Below are positions 34,543 through 42,187 of a stretch of 64,000 bases of DNA, one piece after another. Location: positions 8,032-72,031 of the forward strand of contig JBBJLW010000017.1 of NCBI GenBank assembly GCA_037720595.1. The letters run 5' to 3'. This DNA comes from Gaiellasilicea sp037720595. GTDB taxonomy: Bacteria > Actinomycetota > Thermoleophilia > Gaiellales > Gaiellaceae. Both the position numbers and the translations under genes were made by a program. The notes under the pieces were generated by a model. It saw only the letters and a program-made list of their open reading frames with translations, did not search any database and had not been told where the DNA came from. Every line of letters starts with the position of its first letter. The stretch's first letter is position 1.

Positions 34543-35175
34543 ATGAGCACACCGCACACGATCACCTGCCTCGTCGCCGACGACCACCCGGCCGTAGTCG
34601 AAGCGGTCGCCGACGTCCTGGCCGAGCACGGGATCGAAGTCGTCGGACGTGCACGCGACGGGCACGACGCTCTCTCGAAGCTCGAGCAGACCAAGCCGAA
34701 TGTGGCATTGCTCGATCTGCGGATGCCGGGGCTCTCGGGCATCGAGATCGCCCGCCAGATCGCGCGTTCGAGTCCGGACACGGCCGTCATCCTCTACACC
34801 GCCTTCGGCGATCGCGCCCTGCTGACCGAGGCTCTCGACGCCGGCGCTCGCGGGTTCGTGCTGAAGGAAGCGCCGCTCGCCGAGGTCGTACGCGCGGTCG
34901 AGCTCGTCGCCGGTGGGCGGACGTACGTCGACCCGGTGCTCGCGGGCGTGCTCACGAGCTCGGAGGCGACGGAGAAGCTGTCGAGGCTGACTCAGCGCGA
35001 GCGCGACGTCTTGCGTCTCCTCGCGGACGGGAAGTCGAACGAGGAGATCGGCAAGGAGCTCTTCATCTCCGCGGAGACCGTTCGCACCCACATTCGCAAG
35101 GCGATGAACAAGCTCGACGCGGACACCCGCACGCAGGCGGTCGCCACCGCCCTGCGTCAGTCGCTCATCGCGTGA
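34543..35175 (+). CDS. NarL/LuxR-family response regulator
   Basis: 210 residues. Receiver (1-125): 'CLVADDHPAV', phospho-acceptor Asp in 'NVALLDLRMPGLSG', Lys in 'RGFVLKEAPLAE'. C-terminal LuxR helix-turn-helix (about 145-205): 'LTQRERDVLRLLADGKSNEE' and 'LFISAETVRTHIRKAMNKL'. It is a DNA-binding transcription factor activated by phosphorylation. The ATG fits the conserved N-terminus. It lies divergent from the histidine protein and receiver pair, with no complete sensor kinase nearby. Confidence 0.93.
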   Translation: MSTPHTITCLVADDHPAVVEAVADVLAEHGIEVVGRARDGHDALSKLEQTKPNVALLDLRMPGLSGIEIARQIARSSPDTAVILYTAFGDRALLTEALDAGARGFVLKEAPLAEVVRAVELVAGGRTYVDPVLAGVLTSSEATEKLSRLTQRERDVLRLLADGKSNEEIGKELFISAETVRTHIRKAMNKLDADTRTQAVATALRQSLIA

Positions 35176-35178
35176 GTA

Positions 35179-35877
35179 TCAGGCTGGCGGCCGGAGCGCC
35201 GCGAACGGGTCGGTGATCTCCAGACCCGCGGAGCGGAAGCGGTAGAGCTCGGCCGGCCGGCCGCCGACGCGTCCGGAGTCGCGCCGCGCCCCGGTCGGCT
35301 CGAGTACGTCGCGGCGCAGCAGCACCCGCTTCAGGTTCGTCGCCGAGACCTCGTGGCCGAGCGCGGCGACGTAGAGGTCGCGTAGTTCCGGCAGGGTGAA
35401 GGTCGTCGGGGCAAGGGCGAAGCCGACGTTCGTGTACGAGAGCTTTGCGCGCAGGCGCTCCCGTCCGGCGAGCACGATCCCGCCGTGGTCGAACGCGAGG
35501 GGGGGCAGCCCGTCCACCGGGTGCCAGGCGGTGTCGGCCGGAAGCTCCGGGTCGACGTCGGCGGGGACGAGCCCGAGGTAGGCCGTGGCGAGCTCCCACC
35601 GGCTCGGGTTTCGGGCCGGGTCGCTCCAGGTCCCGAGCTGCTCGGCGTGCGCGAGCTCTCGCACATCCACCTTCGCCGCGAGGTGACGCCGAATCGACTC
35701 GTCGAGCGTGTCGCCTGCAGCGAGTGTGCCGCCCGGAAGCGCCCACGCCGCGGCGAAGGGCTCCCTGCCGCGCTGCCAGAGGAGCGTCTGCAGCGTGTCC
35801 TCGCGGACCTGGAGGACGACGGCGAGCACGACCTGGACGGGTGCTGTGGTAGACTCCCGCACAGGTTTCCGCCTCAC
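35179..35877 (-). CDS. NrtR-like Nudix transcriptional regulator
   Basis: 232 residues. The N-terminal Nudix-like domain has the box region 'LPGGTLAAGDTLDESIRRHL', in which the catalytic Glu pair of active Nudix enzymes is not intact. The C-terminal winged helix ('LPELRDLYVAALGHEVSATN', 'GARRDSGRVGGRPAELYRF') binds DNA. This layout is that of NrtR, which represses NAD metabolism genes and senses ADP-ribose. The GTG start overlaps an inverted-repeat region shared with the divergent BMP lipoprotein gene. NAD salvage genes sit 25 kb away, and direct regulation of them is untested. Confidence 0.82.
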   Translation of the reverse strand: MRRKPVRESTTAPVQVVLAVVLQVREDTLQTLLWQRGREPFAAAWALPGGTLAAGDTLDESIRRHLAAKVDVRELAHAEQLGTWSDPARNPSRWELATAYLGLVPADVDPELPADTAWHPVDGLPPLAFDHGGIVLAGRERLRAKLSYTNVGFALAPTTFTLPELRDLYVAALGHEVSATNLKRVLLRRDVLEPTGARRDSGRVGGRPAELYRFRSAGLEITDPFAALRPPA

Positions 35878-35889
35878 AGTCTAAAACCT
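35850..35889. promoter_or_regulatory. Interleaved inverted repeats between NrtR-like gene and BMP lipoprotein
   Basis: TAGACT (35850-35855) pairs with AGTCTA (35878-35883), and AGGTTT (35863-35868) pairs with AAACCT (35884-35889). The block covers the regulator's GTG and lies 20 bases upstream of the lipoprotein ATG, so it is a candidate autoregulatory operator. Confidence 0.45.
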
Positions 35890-35908
35890 TACCGAAAGGC
35901 AGATCCCG

Positions 35909-36949
35909 ATGCTGCGTCTCATCTCTCAGGCCCTGCTGCTCGCCATTGCGGGGCTGGCGATCGCCGGCTGCGGTGGCGGCGGCGACGACAACGGCGACGG
36001 GGTCGGCGTCAACCCGCCCCCCGTGCTCAAGGTCGGCCTGATCGTCGACAAGGGCCAGCTCGACGACAACGGCTTCAACGAGCTCGCGTTCAAGGGGCTC
36101 GAGCGCGCGCAGTCCGAGCTCTCGGTCGAAGGGCGCGTGATCGAGTCCGCGTCGTCTGCGGACTACATCCCGAACATGACCTCGCTCGCGCGCCAGGACT
36201 ACGACCTCGTGATCGGGGTCGGGTTCGCGCAGGGGGACGCGATCGGCAAGGTCGCGCAGAAATTCCCGGAGACGAAGTTCGCGATCATCGACGTCGACCA
36301 GGCGTTCGTGCCCGGGAAGCCGGCCAACGTGCAAGGGCTGCTTTTCCGCGAGGAGGAGGTCGGCTATCTCGTCGGCTATCTAGCGGCGCTCCAGGAGAAG
36401 CGGCGCGACGGCGCGGACGTGATCAGCGCCGTCGGTGGGATGAAGGAGCCGCCGGTCGATCGCTTCATCGCCGGCTATTTCGCGGGCGCGCGCGAGGCCG
36501 ATCCGGGGATCAAAACCGTGCTCGGTTATTCGCAGGACTGGGACGACCAGGCCAAGTGCAAGGAGCTCGCGCTCAACCAGATAGCCGACGGCTCGGGAGT
36601 CGTCTTTTCCGTCGCCGGCGGCTGCGGGCTCGGGGCGCTGAACGCGGCGGGCGAGCGCGACCGCTGGGGGATCGGCGTCGACGCGGATCAGTCCTCGCTC
36701 GGCAAGCACATCCTCACGAGTGCCAAGAAGGGCGTCGACTCGGCCGTCTTCCTGACGATCAAGTCGATTCAAGACGAGGTGTGGCAGGGCGGCAAGAACG
36801 CGACTTTCGGGCTGAAGGAGAACGGCGTCGGCCTCGGCAAGGTGAGCTCGGAGGTTCCGAGATCCGATCTCGATGCCGTCCAGGCGATCAAGCAGAAGAT
36901 CGCTTCAGGCGAGATCACCGGCATTCCGACCGAGGTGGGGAAGAGCTAG
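35909..36949 (+). CDS. BMP/PnrA-family substrate-binding lipoprotein
   Basis: 346 residues. The signal ends in the lipobox 'AIAGLAIAGCGGGGDD', followed by a Gly/Asp-rich linker. The mature part matches the basic-membrane-protein family: 'KVGLIVDKGQLDDNGFNELA', 'YDLVIGVGFAQGDAIGKVA', 'FREEEVGYLVGYLAAL' and 'WGIGVDADQSS'. Family members bind nucleosides (PnrA, BmpA) for ABC import. No ATPase or permease is next to it, so the partner is elsewhere. The divergent NrtR-like gene hints at a nucleoside or NAD-precursor ligand, which is inference. Its stop overlaps the convergent methyltransferase. Confidence 0.88.
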   Translation: MLRLISQALLLAIAGLAIAGCGGGGDDNGDGVGVNPPPVLKVGLIVDKGQLDDNGFNELAFKGLERAQSELSVEGRVIESASSADYIPNMTSLARQDYDLVIGVGFAQGDAIGKVAQKFPETKFAIIDVDQAFVPGKPANVQGLLFREEEVGYLVGYLAALQEKRRDGADVISAVGGMKEPPVDRFIAGYFAGAREADPGIKTVLGYSQDWDDQAKCKELALNQIADGSGVVFSVAGGCGLGALNAAGERDRWGIGVDADQSSLGKHILTSAKKGVDSAVFLTIKSIQDEVWQGGKNATFGLKENGVGLGKVSSEVPRSDLDAVQAIKQKIASGEITGIPTEVGKS

Positions 36950-37437
36950 CGGCCGCGCCTCCGAGGCAGCCAGCCCGGGACGGAGCGACGGTAGGCCTCG
37001 TACGCGTTGCCGAATCGGGCGGCCAGGTTCGGCTCCTCGTAGAGGCGCACGAACGCGACGACCGCCACTCCGAAGGCCGCGGCGTAGAGGAGGAGCCAGA
37101 AGCGGCCGAGTAGGAGCGACTGGCCGACGATCGTCGCAGCGACCGCGAGGTACATCGGGTTGCGGACGTACCTGTAGATCCCCCCGGCGACCAGGTGCGC
37201 GGTCGGTGCGACCGGTGCCGGCGTGCCGATGCCCTCCAGGACGAACCGCGCGAAGGCGTTGAGGAGAACCAGAGAGCCCGCGACGAGGAGCAGTGCGCCG
37301 AGCACACGGATCGGTGCCGAGGCCGGAAACGATCGGCTCTCCCAGCGGGTGAGCCACCACGGCACGAGGCCGGCGACGACGCCTGGTGCGATCAGCAGGA
37401 AGACGACACTGCCCGCTGCGGCTTTCGCCCGCGCCAC
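36946..37437 (-). CDS. Isoprenylcysteine-carboxyl-methyltransferase-like membrane protein
   Basis: 163 residues, four to five helices. The C-terminal signature 'GGIYRYVRNPMYLAVAATIV' and 'YEEPNLAARFGNAYEAYRR' are those of the PEMT/ICMT-type methyltransferases (PF04191/NnrU-like), which bind S-adenosylmethionine at the membrane. The true acceptor is unknown and is unlikely to be a prenylated protein in a bacterium. GTG start, four bases after the stop of the MoaD-like gene on the same strand. Confidence 0.85.
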   Translation of the reverse strand: MARAKAAAGSVVFLLIAPGVVAGLVPWWLTRWESRSFPASAPIRVLGALLLVAGSLVLLNAFARFVLEGIGTPAPVAPTAHLVAGGIYRYVRNPMYLAVAATIVGQSLLLGRFWLLLYAAAFGVAVVAFVRLYEEPNLAARFGNAYEAYRRSVPGWLPRRRGR

Positions 37438-37440
37438 GGA

Positions 37441-37689
37441 TCAGCCGCCGGCGATTGCGGCGACGATCCGGACTGTCGACGCGGGCGTGAGCGGCGCCGT
37501 GAGGTCGCGCTCCCGCTGCCCGTCCACGTAGACGTGCACGAGCGGGCGCACGCCGCCGGCCTCGTCGAGGAGCAGGTTCGCGACCGGGAGCGCTCGCAGC
37601 GCAGCACCGACGGTCTCTGCCTCGAGCTCGAACTGCTTCTGCCCGCCAGCCTCCGCAGCGAGAAGCCCCGGCAGCAGGATTACGGCCAC
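37441..37689 (-). CDS. MoaD/ThiS-like beta-grasp protein
   Basis: 82 residues with the ubiquitin-like beta-grasp pattern and a C-terminal Gly-Gly ('STVRIVAAIAGG'), as in sulfur carriers MoaD and ThiS. 'VHVYVDGQRERDLTAPLTP' is the usual middle part. The GTG start overlaps the end of the BNR-repeat gene by 10 bases. No ThiF/MoeB-type activator or molybdopterin/thiamine gene is nearby, so the pathway is unknown. It could serve a sulfur-transfer reaction linked to its operon neighbours. Confidence 0.72.
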   Translation of the reverse strand: MAVILLPGLLAAEAGGQKQFELEAETVGAALRALPVANLLLDEAGGVRPLVHVYVDGQRERDLTAPLTPASTVRIVAAIAGG

Positions 37690-38735
37690 GCGGATGCTTC
37701 GACAGAGAGGATCGGCGGCAGGTGTCGCGCGGCCTCCGTCACCTGCCCGTCGCGCAGCGCGTAGACGAAGCCGCTCTGGGTGCCTGCGTAGACGCCGCCG
37801 TCTGCGTCGAAGCTCATCCCCTCGCGCAGCACGGCCGCCCAGGCTGGGTCGACCGCGACGATCGGCGTCCAGCTCGCGCCCGCGTCGCCGGTCCGGTAGA
37901 TCCCGAGCCGGCCCTCGCTCGTAACGCGGTTCTCGGGGCCGATCTCCGGGATCACGTAGGCGACGTCCGGATCGGCAGGGTCGAGCGCGAGCCCGAAGCC
38001 GAACCGTGAGGGCAGACCGTTCTCGTCGAGCCGTTCCCAGCTCGCGCCGCCGTCGTCGGAGCGGTAGACACCGCAGTGGTTCTGCTGCCAGAGTCGCTCC
38101 GGACGGGCGGGATGGGCAAGCACCTTGTGGACGCACTGGCCGACTTCCGGGAAGGGATCGTCGGGTAGGAAGCAGGCTTCCGTGCCGGCGTTCGCGGGCT
38201 GCCACGAGCCGCCGCCGTCCTCGGTGCGGAAGACGCCCGCCGCCGAGATCCCGATCCAGAGCCGGTCGGCGTTTTCGGGGTCGAGCGCGATCGAATGGCA
38301 GACGAGCCCGCCGGCGCCGGGCGACCAGCGCTCGCGCGTCTCGTGGCCGAGCAGCGCCTCGTTCGCCGTCCAGGTCGCGCCGGAGTCGTCGGAGCGTAAG
38401 AGCACGCCCGGCTCGCCCCCGAGCCAGAGCGTCTCTGGCTGGGAGTCGTGGCCCGGCTCGAGGTGCCACGTCGACGCGAGCTTGAGCCCGCTCGACTCCG
38501 GCAGGCCGAGCTCCTCGGAGCGCTCCCAGGTCTGCCCGAGGTCGGTCGAGCGATGCACGGTTCCGCCGTAGACCCAGCTGTTCGTGCAGGCGTAGAGCGT
38601 GCCGTCGCGCGGGTCGAGCACAGCGTGGTTGATCTGCCAGCCCGGCAGCAGCGGCTCCTCGAGCCGCCACTCGTTTCCGCCTCCGTGGATCAGAAAGAGG
38701 CCCTTGCGCGTTCCTACGAGGAGCAGCACGTCCAC
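37680..38735 (-). CDS. BNR/YVTN-type beta-propeller protein
   Basis: 351 residues. Several blades carry the sialidase-type Asp-box 'STDLGQTW', 'SDDSGATW', 'TEDGGGSW', 'SDDGGASW' and 'TGDAGASW', and the start 'LVGTRKGLFLIHGG' is typical of a cytoplasmic subgroup. The catalytic residues of sialidases are not evident, so this is probably a scaffold or sensor, or a glycan enzyme of unknown type. It has no signal peptide. Its end overlaps the MoaD-like gene. It is divergent from the F420-type oxidoreductase by 27 bases. Confidence 0.85.
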   Translation of the reverse strand: MDVLLLVGTRKGLFLIHGGGNEWRLEEPLLPGWQINHAVLDPRDGTLYACTNSWVYGGTVHRSTDLGQTWERSEELGLPESSGLKLASTWHLEPGHDSQPETLWLGGEPGVLLRSDDSGATWTANEALLGHETRERWSPGAGGLVCHSIALDPENADRLWIGISAAGVFRTEDGGGSWQPANAGTEACFLPDDPFPEVGQCVHKVLAHPARPERLWQQNHCGVYRSDDGGASWERLDENGLPSRFGFGLALDPADPDVAYVIPEIGPENRVTSEGRLGIYRTGDAGASWTPIVAVDPAWAAVLREGMSFDADGGVYAGTQSGFVYALRDGQVTEAARHLPPILSVEASAWP

Positions 38736-38762
38736 TCCGCGAGCCTAGAGCAAGGAGACCCC

Positions 38763-39164
38763 ATGGCCAAGTTGAGCGAGCAGCAGCAGGAGTTCCTCCG
38801 CAATCCGTACGTCGGCGTCGTCACCACGCTCCGCGAGGACGGCTCGCCGCACAACACCGTCGTCTGGGTGGATGCGGACGAGGACGCGGTCATCTTCAAC
38901 ACCGCCGAAGGCCGCGCAAAGCCCGAGCACCTCCGGAACGACGGACGCGCCGCGATGATCGTGATCGACCCGCAGAACGGCTTCAAATGGCTGGCGGTGT
39001 CGGGGCCCGCAGAGCTGAGCCACGAGGGCGCCGACGCGCAGATCGACAAGCTCTCCGAGAAGTACACCGGTAATCCCGAATACCAGTCGCGGCAGCCCGG
39101 CGAGCAGCGGGTGAACGTGCGGATCACTCCCGAGCACGTCGATTCGAGCGGGCTCGAGGGCTGA
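38763..39164 (+). CDS. F420-dependent PPOX-class oxidoreductase (FDOR-B)
   Basis: 133-residue split-barrel flavin/deazaflavin protein. 'YVGVVTTLREDGSPHNTVVW' and 'LRNDGRAAMIVIDPQNGFKW' match the actinobacterial F420-dependent FDOR-B family; 'VNVRITPEHV' is the C-terminal strand. The family reduces conjugated bonds or biliverdin-like substrates with F420H2. It has a GCAAGGAGA ribosome site before ATG. The actual cofactor and substrate are inferred from family only. Confidence 0.83.
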   Translation: MAKLSEQQQEFLRNPYVGVVTTLREDGSPHNTVVWVDADEDAVIFNTAEGRAKPEHLRNDGRAAMIVIDPQNGFKWLAVSGPAELSHEGADAQIDKLSEKYTGNPEYQSRQPGEQRVNVRITPEHVDSSGLEG

Positions 39165-39186
39165 CTCACGCACCCTGCGAGCCGCT

Positions 39187-40377
39187 CTAGTCGGGGAGTA
39201 AAGGCACGGAGAGCCCTTGGTCGCGGCCGAGCAGCACGGCTCGGGTAACGGCGTTCGATCCGAACCTGCGACGGACCTCGTCGAGTGCGGCGTCGAGCGC
39301 GCTGCCGTCGTGATGCTCGAACGGCAACCGGAGCTGGAGGTCGCAGTCGTCCTCGAGATTGCCGATCGCGACGCCGACGAGAGTGAGACCTCCACGCTCG
39401 ATCATCGGCACGGCGATCGTCAGCAGGCCCCTCGCCACGGCAAGGATCACCCGGGTCTCCGCTGTCGCGCGAGGCAGCGTGTGCGACCGAGTAGCGCGGG
39501 AGAAGTCGTCGAAGCGCAGCCGGAGCACCACGGTGCGGCCGCCCCGTCGTGCCGTTCGTAGTCGCCGCGTCACCCGGTCGACCAGGCCGATGAGTGCGGC
39601 GTCGATGTCCTCGAGCGAGTGCGCCGACCGGCCGAGAGCGCGCTGCGAGCCGATCGAGCGCCGCCGGCGGCCCACGTATACCGGTCTCGGATCGCGGTTG
39701 TGCGCGAGCGCGTGGAGCTTCCGGCCGGACGCCCGACCCAACAGGGCGACGAGCGCGGCCTCCGCCAGCTTCGAGACGTCACCGATGGTCGCGATCCCAC
39801 GCTCGCGGAGCTTGGCGGAAGTCGCCGGACCGACGCCCCAGAGCCGCTCGATCGCAAGTGGATGCAGAAACTCAAGCTCTCGGCCGGTCGGCACGACGAG
39901 GAGCCCGTTCGGCTTGGCCACGCCACTGGCCACCTTGGCGAGGAACTTCGTCCTCGCCACCCCAACCGTGATCGGCAGCCCGACGCGCTCGAGGGTGTCG
40001 CGACGCAAGCGCATTGCCATCTCGGTGGGGGAGCCGGCGATCCGCTCGAAGCCGCGCACGTCGAGGAACGCCTCGTCGATGGATAGCCCTTCGACGAGCG
40101 GTGTCGTATCCTCGAACACCTCGAACACCGCCTTGCTCGCCTCGGCGTAGGCCGACATCCGCGGCTCGACCACGATCGCCTGCGGACAGAGCCGGCGCGC
40201 CTGATCTCCGCTCATCGCCGTGTGGATCCCGTAGGCCCTTGCCTCGTAGCTGGCGGCGAGCACGACCCACCCCCCGACGATCACCGGGCGGCCGCGTAGG
40301 CCGGGATCGTCGCGCTGCTCGACCGAGGCATAGAACGCATCGAGGTCGGCGTGGAGGATCGTCCCCTCGGATAACAC
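39187..40377 (-). CDS. dinB: DNA polymerase IV (translesion, Y family)
   Basis: About 396 residues. 'ILHADLDAFYASVEQRDDP' carries the first catalytic Asp and the steric-gate aromatic, 'GLSIDEAFLDVRG' the second Asp-Glu. Helix-hairpin-helix thumb elements ('LWGVGPATSAKLRERGI') and little-finger domain follow. The C-terminus 'GLSVPLLPD' is not a strong beta-clamp motif ('QLRLPF' about 60 residues earlier is a better candidate). The GTG chosen gives the canonical short N-terminus. A LexA box overlaps it, implying SOS control and maybe leaderless mRNA. Confidence 0.93.
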   Translation of the reverse strand: MLSEGTILHADLDAFYASVEQRDDPGLRGRPVIVGGWVVLAASYEARAYGIHTAMSGDQARRLCPQAIVVEPRMSAYAEASKAVFEVFEDTTPLVEGLSIDEAFLDVRGFERIAGSPTEMAMRLRRDTLERVGLPITVGVARTKFLAKVASGVAKPNGLLVVPTGRELEFLHPLAIERLWGVGPATSAKLRERGIATIGDVSKLAEAALVALLGRASGRKLHALAHNRDPRPVYVGRRRRSIGSQRALGRSAHSLEDIDAALIGLVDRVTRRLRTARRGGRTVVLRLRFDDFSRATRSHTLPRATAETRVILAVARGLLTIAVPMIERGGLTLVGVAIGNLEDDCDLQLRLPFEHHDGSALDAALDEVRRRFGSNAVTRAVLLGRDQGLSVPLLPD

Positions 40378-40390
40378 GAACAGATGTTCG
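40377..40390 (-). promoter_or_regulatory. LexA (SOS) box of dinB
   Basis: CGAACATCTGTTCG on the minus strand is a perfect match to the actinobacterial SOS palindrome CGAAC-N4-GTTCG. It ends on the first base of the dinB GTG. Its GAACAT would be the -10 hexamer of a leaderless transcript starting at that GTG, so LexA would block the promoter directly. Confidence 0.9.
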
Positions 40391-40599
40391 CACAGTTCGA
40401 CCCGACTTGTCCGTGAGGCCGGGGGAGAGCTACGCTCGCGCCAGACCTCGTCGGCTTCGACCGGCACCTCGAGGAGGCCGCGATGGATCTCGGTGCGAAC
40501 GGCTTCACCACGTGATGGGCACGACATCTTCCTTGCCCCGCCGGACTGATGCCTCGCCAACGTCCTCTACCAGAACCGCCGTATCCTGAAGGGAACCGT

Positions 40600-42048
40600 A
40601 TGACCGAGTCCGCAACCGCAGCCACGCACGACCTCCAGCAGCTCGCGAAGGACCACCTCTGGATGCACTTCACCCGCATGGGCGGTTACGGGCAGGCGGA
40701 CGTGCCGATCATCGTCCGCGGCGACGGCTGCTACCTCGAGGACTCGAAGGGCAACCGCTACCTGGACGCGCTCGCGGGTCTCTTCTCCGTCAACCTCGGC
40801 TACGGCTTCGGCGAGGAGATGGGCCAGGCCGCACTCGAACAGATGCGCGAGCTGCCTTTCTACACGAACTGGTCGTACGCGCATCCGCGCGCGATCGAGC
40901 TCGCAGCGGAGGTCGCTTCCCTCGCGCCCGGTGACCTGAATCGCGTCTTCTTCGTCTCTGGCGGCTCCGAGGCCGTCGAGTCGGCGTGGAAGCTGGCGCG
41001 CCAGTACTACCTCGCGCGCGGCGGGAAGCAGGTTCCGGCGGACGAGACGCGCCACGACGAGCGCGTCGGCACGCCGCATCCGCGCAAATACAAGGCGATC
41101 GCGCGCCAGGTCGCCTACCACGGGACGACGATGGGAGCGCTCTCGATCAACGGGATCTCCGCGTTGAAGGAGACGTTCGAGCCGCTCGTGCCGGAGGTGC
41201 GCCACGTCCGCAACACGAATCGCTACCACCGGCCGCTCGACGAGACCGAAGAGGCGTTCACCGCGTTCCTGCTCGAGGACCTCGAGAACACGATTCTCGC
41301 CATGGGCCCGGAGACGGTCTGCCTCGTCCACATGGAGCCGGTTCAGAACGCGGGCGGCGCCTTCGTCGCGCCATCGGGCTACTGGCGCGGCGTACGCGAG
41401 CTCTGCGACCGCTACGACATCCTGCTCTCGGCCGACGAGGTGATCACCGGCTTCGGCCGCCTCGGCCACTGGTTCGCCTCGGAGCGCTACGACATCAAGC
41501 CGGACATCGTCTGCTGCGCGAAGGGGCTCTCGTCCTCGTATGCGGCGATCGGGGCGGTGCTCGCGACCGACAAGGTGATGGAGCCGTTCCTCGACGCGAC
41601 CGCGATGTTCTCGCACGGGATCACCTTTGGCGGGCACCCGGTCATGTCCGCGATCGCGCTGAAGAACATCGAGATCATGAAGCGCGAGGGGATCATGGAG
41701 CGCGTGCTCGGCAGCGAGGACGCTTTCCGGGCGACGCTCGAGACGCTGCTCGAGCTGCCGATCGTCGGCGACGTGCGCGGCGCGGGCTACTTCTACGCGC
41801 TCGAGCTCGTCAAGGACAAGGAGACGCGGGAGGGCTTCTCCGCCAGGGAGTGCGAATCGCTCATCCGCGGTTTCCTCTCGGGCGAGCTCTTCCGCCGCGG
41901 CCTGATCTGCCGCGCCGACGATCGCGGCGACCCGGTGATCCAGATCTCGCCGCCGCTCGTCGCCGGCCAAGCCGAGTTCGACGAGCTGACGGGGATCCTC
42001 GGCGAGGTGCTCGCCGAGGCGGGAAAGCGGGTCGGACTGGGGACTTAG
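40600..42048 (+). CDS. Class III (omega) aminotransferase
   Basis: 482-residue PLP enzyme of the beta-alanine/putrescine:pyruvate transaminase type. 'DGCYLEDSKGNRYLDALAGL' is the N-terminal part, 'VSGGSEAVESAWKLAR' the phosphate site, 'ILLSADEVITGFGRLGHWFA' holds the cofactor Asp, and 'VCCAKGLSSSYAAIGAVLA' the Schiff-base lysine. 'GHPVMSAIALKNIEI' is the later loop. The ATG follows AAGGGA at normal spacing. It is a single gene with a hairpin at the stop. The amino donor is unknown (omega-amino acid or polyamine). Confidence 0.9.
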   Translation: MTESATAATHDLQQLAKDHLWMHFTRMGGYGQADVPIIVRGDGCYLEDSKGNRYLDALAGLFSVNLGYGFGEEMGQAALEQMRELPFYTNWSYAHPRAIELAAEVASLAPGDLNRVFFVSGGSEAVESAWKLARQYYLARGGKQVPADETRHDERVGTPHPRKYKAIARQVAYHGTTMGALSINGISALKETFEPLVPEVRHVRNTNRYHRPLDETEEAFTAFLLEDLENTILAMGPETVCLVHMEPVQNAGGAFVAPSGYWRGVRELCDRYDILLSADEVITGFGRLGHWFASERYDIKPDIVCCAKGLSSSYAAIGAVLATDKVMEPFLDATAMFSHGITFGGHPVMSAIALKNIEIMKREGIMERVLGSEDAFRATLETLLELPIVGDVRGAGYFYALELVKDKETREGFSARECESLIRGFLSGELFRRGLICRADDRGDPVIQISPPLVAGQAEFDELTGILGEVLAEAGKRVGLGT

Positions 42049-42066
42049 TGTTGAAACAACACTAAG
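42044..42066. terminator. Hairpin overlapping the aminotransferase stop
   Basis: Perfect 9-bp stem CTTAGTGTT/AACACTAAG with loop GAAAC, containing the stop codon. It faces argH and a second related hairpin lies 47 bases further on. Confidence 0.75.
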
Positions 42067-42112
42067 TTCTCGGCGCATGGAACTAGACCAGGTTGCTGCG
42101 GCGCGAATGCGA

Positions 42113-42135
42113 GCTTGTGTTGTTCCAACACAAGC
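42113..42135. terminator. Second hairpin between convergent aminotransferase and argH
   Basis: Perfect 10-bp stem GCTTGTGTTG/CAACACAAGC with a 3-base loop. It shares the GTGTT/AACAC core with the first hairpin and probably terminates argRGH transcription from the other strand. Confidence 0.7.
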
Positions 42136-42187
42136 CGTTCCAACGGACGAGCACTCCCCGAACGCAGCTGAACCCTTTTGTTGACCG

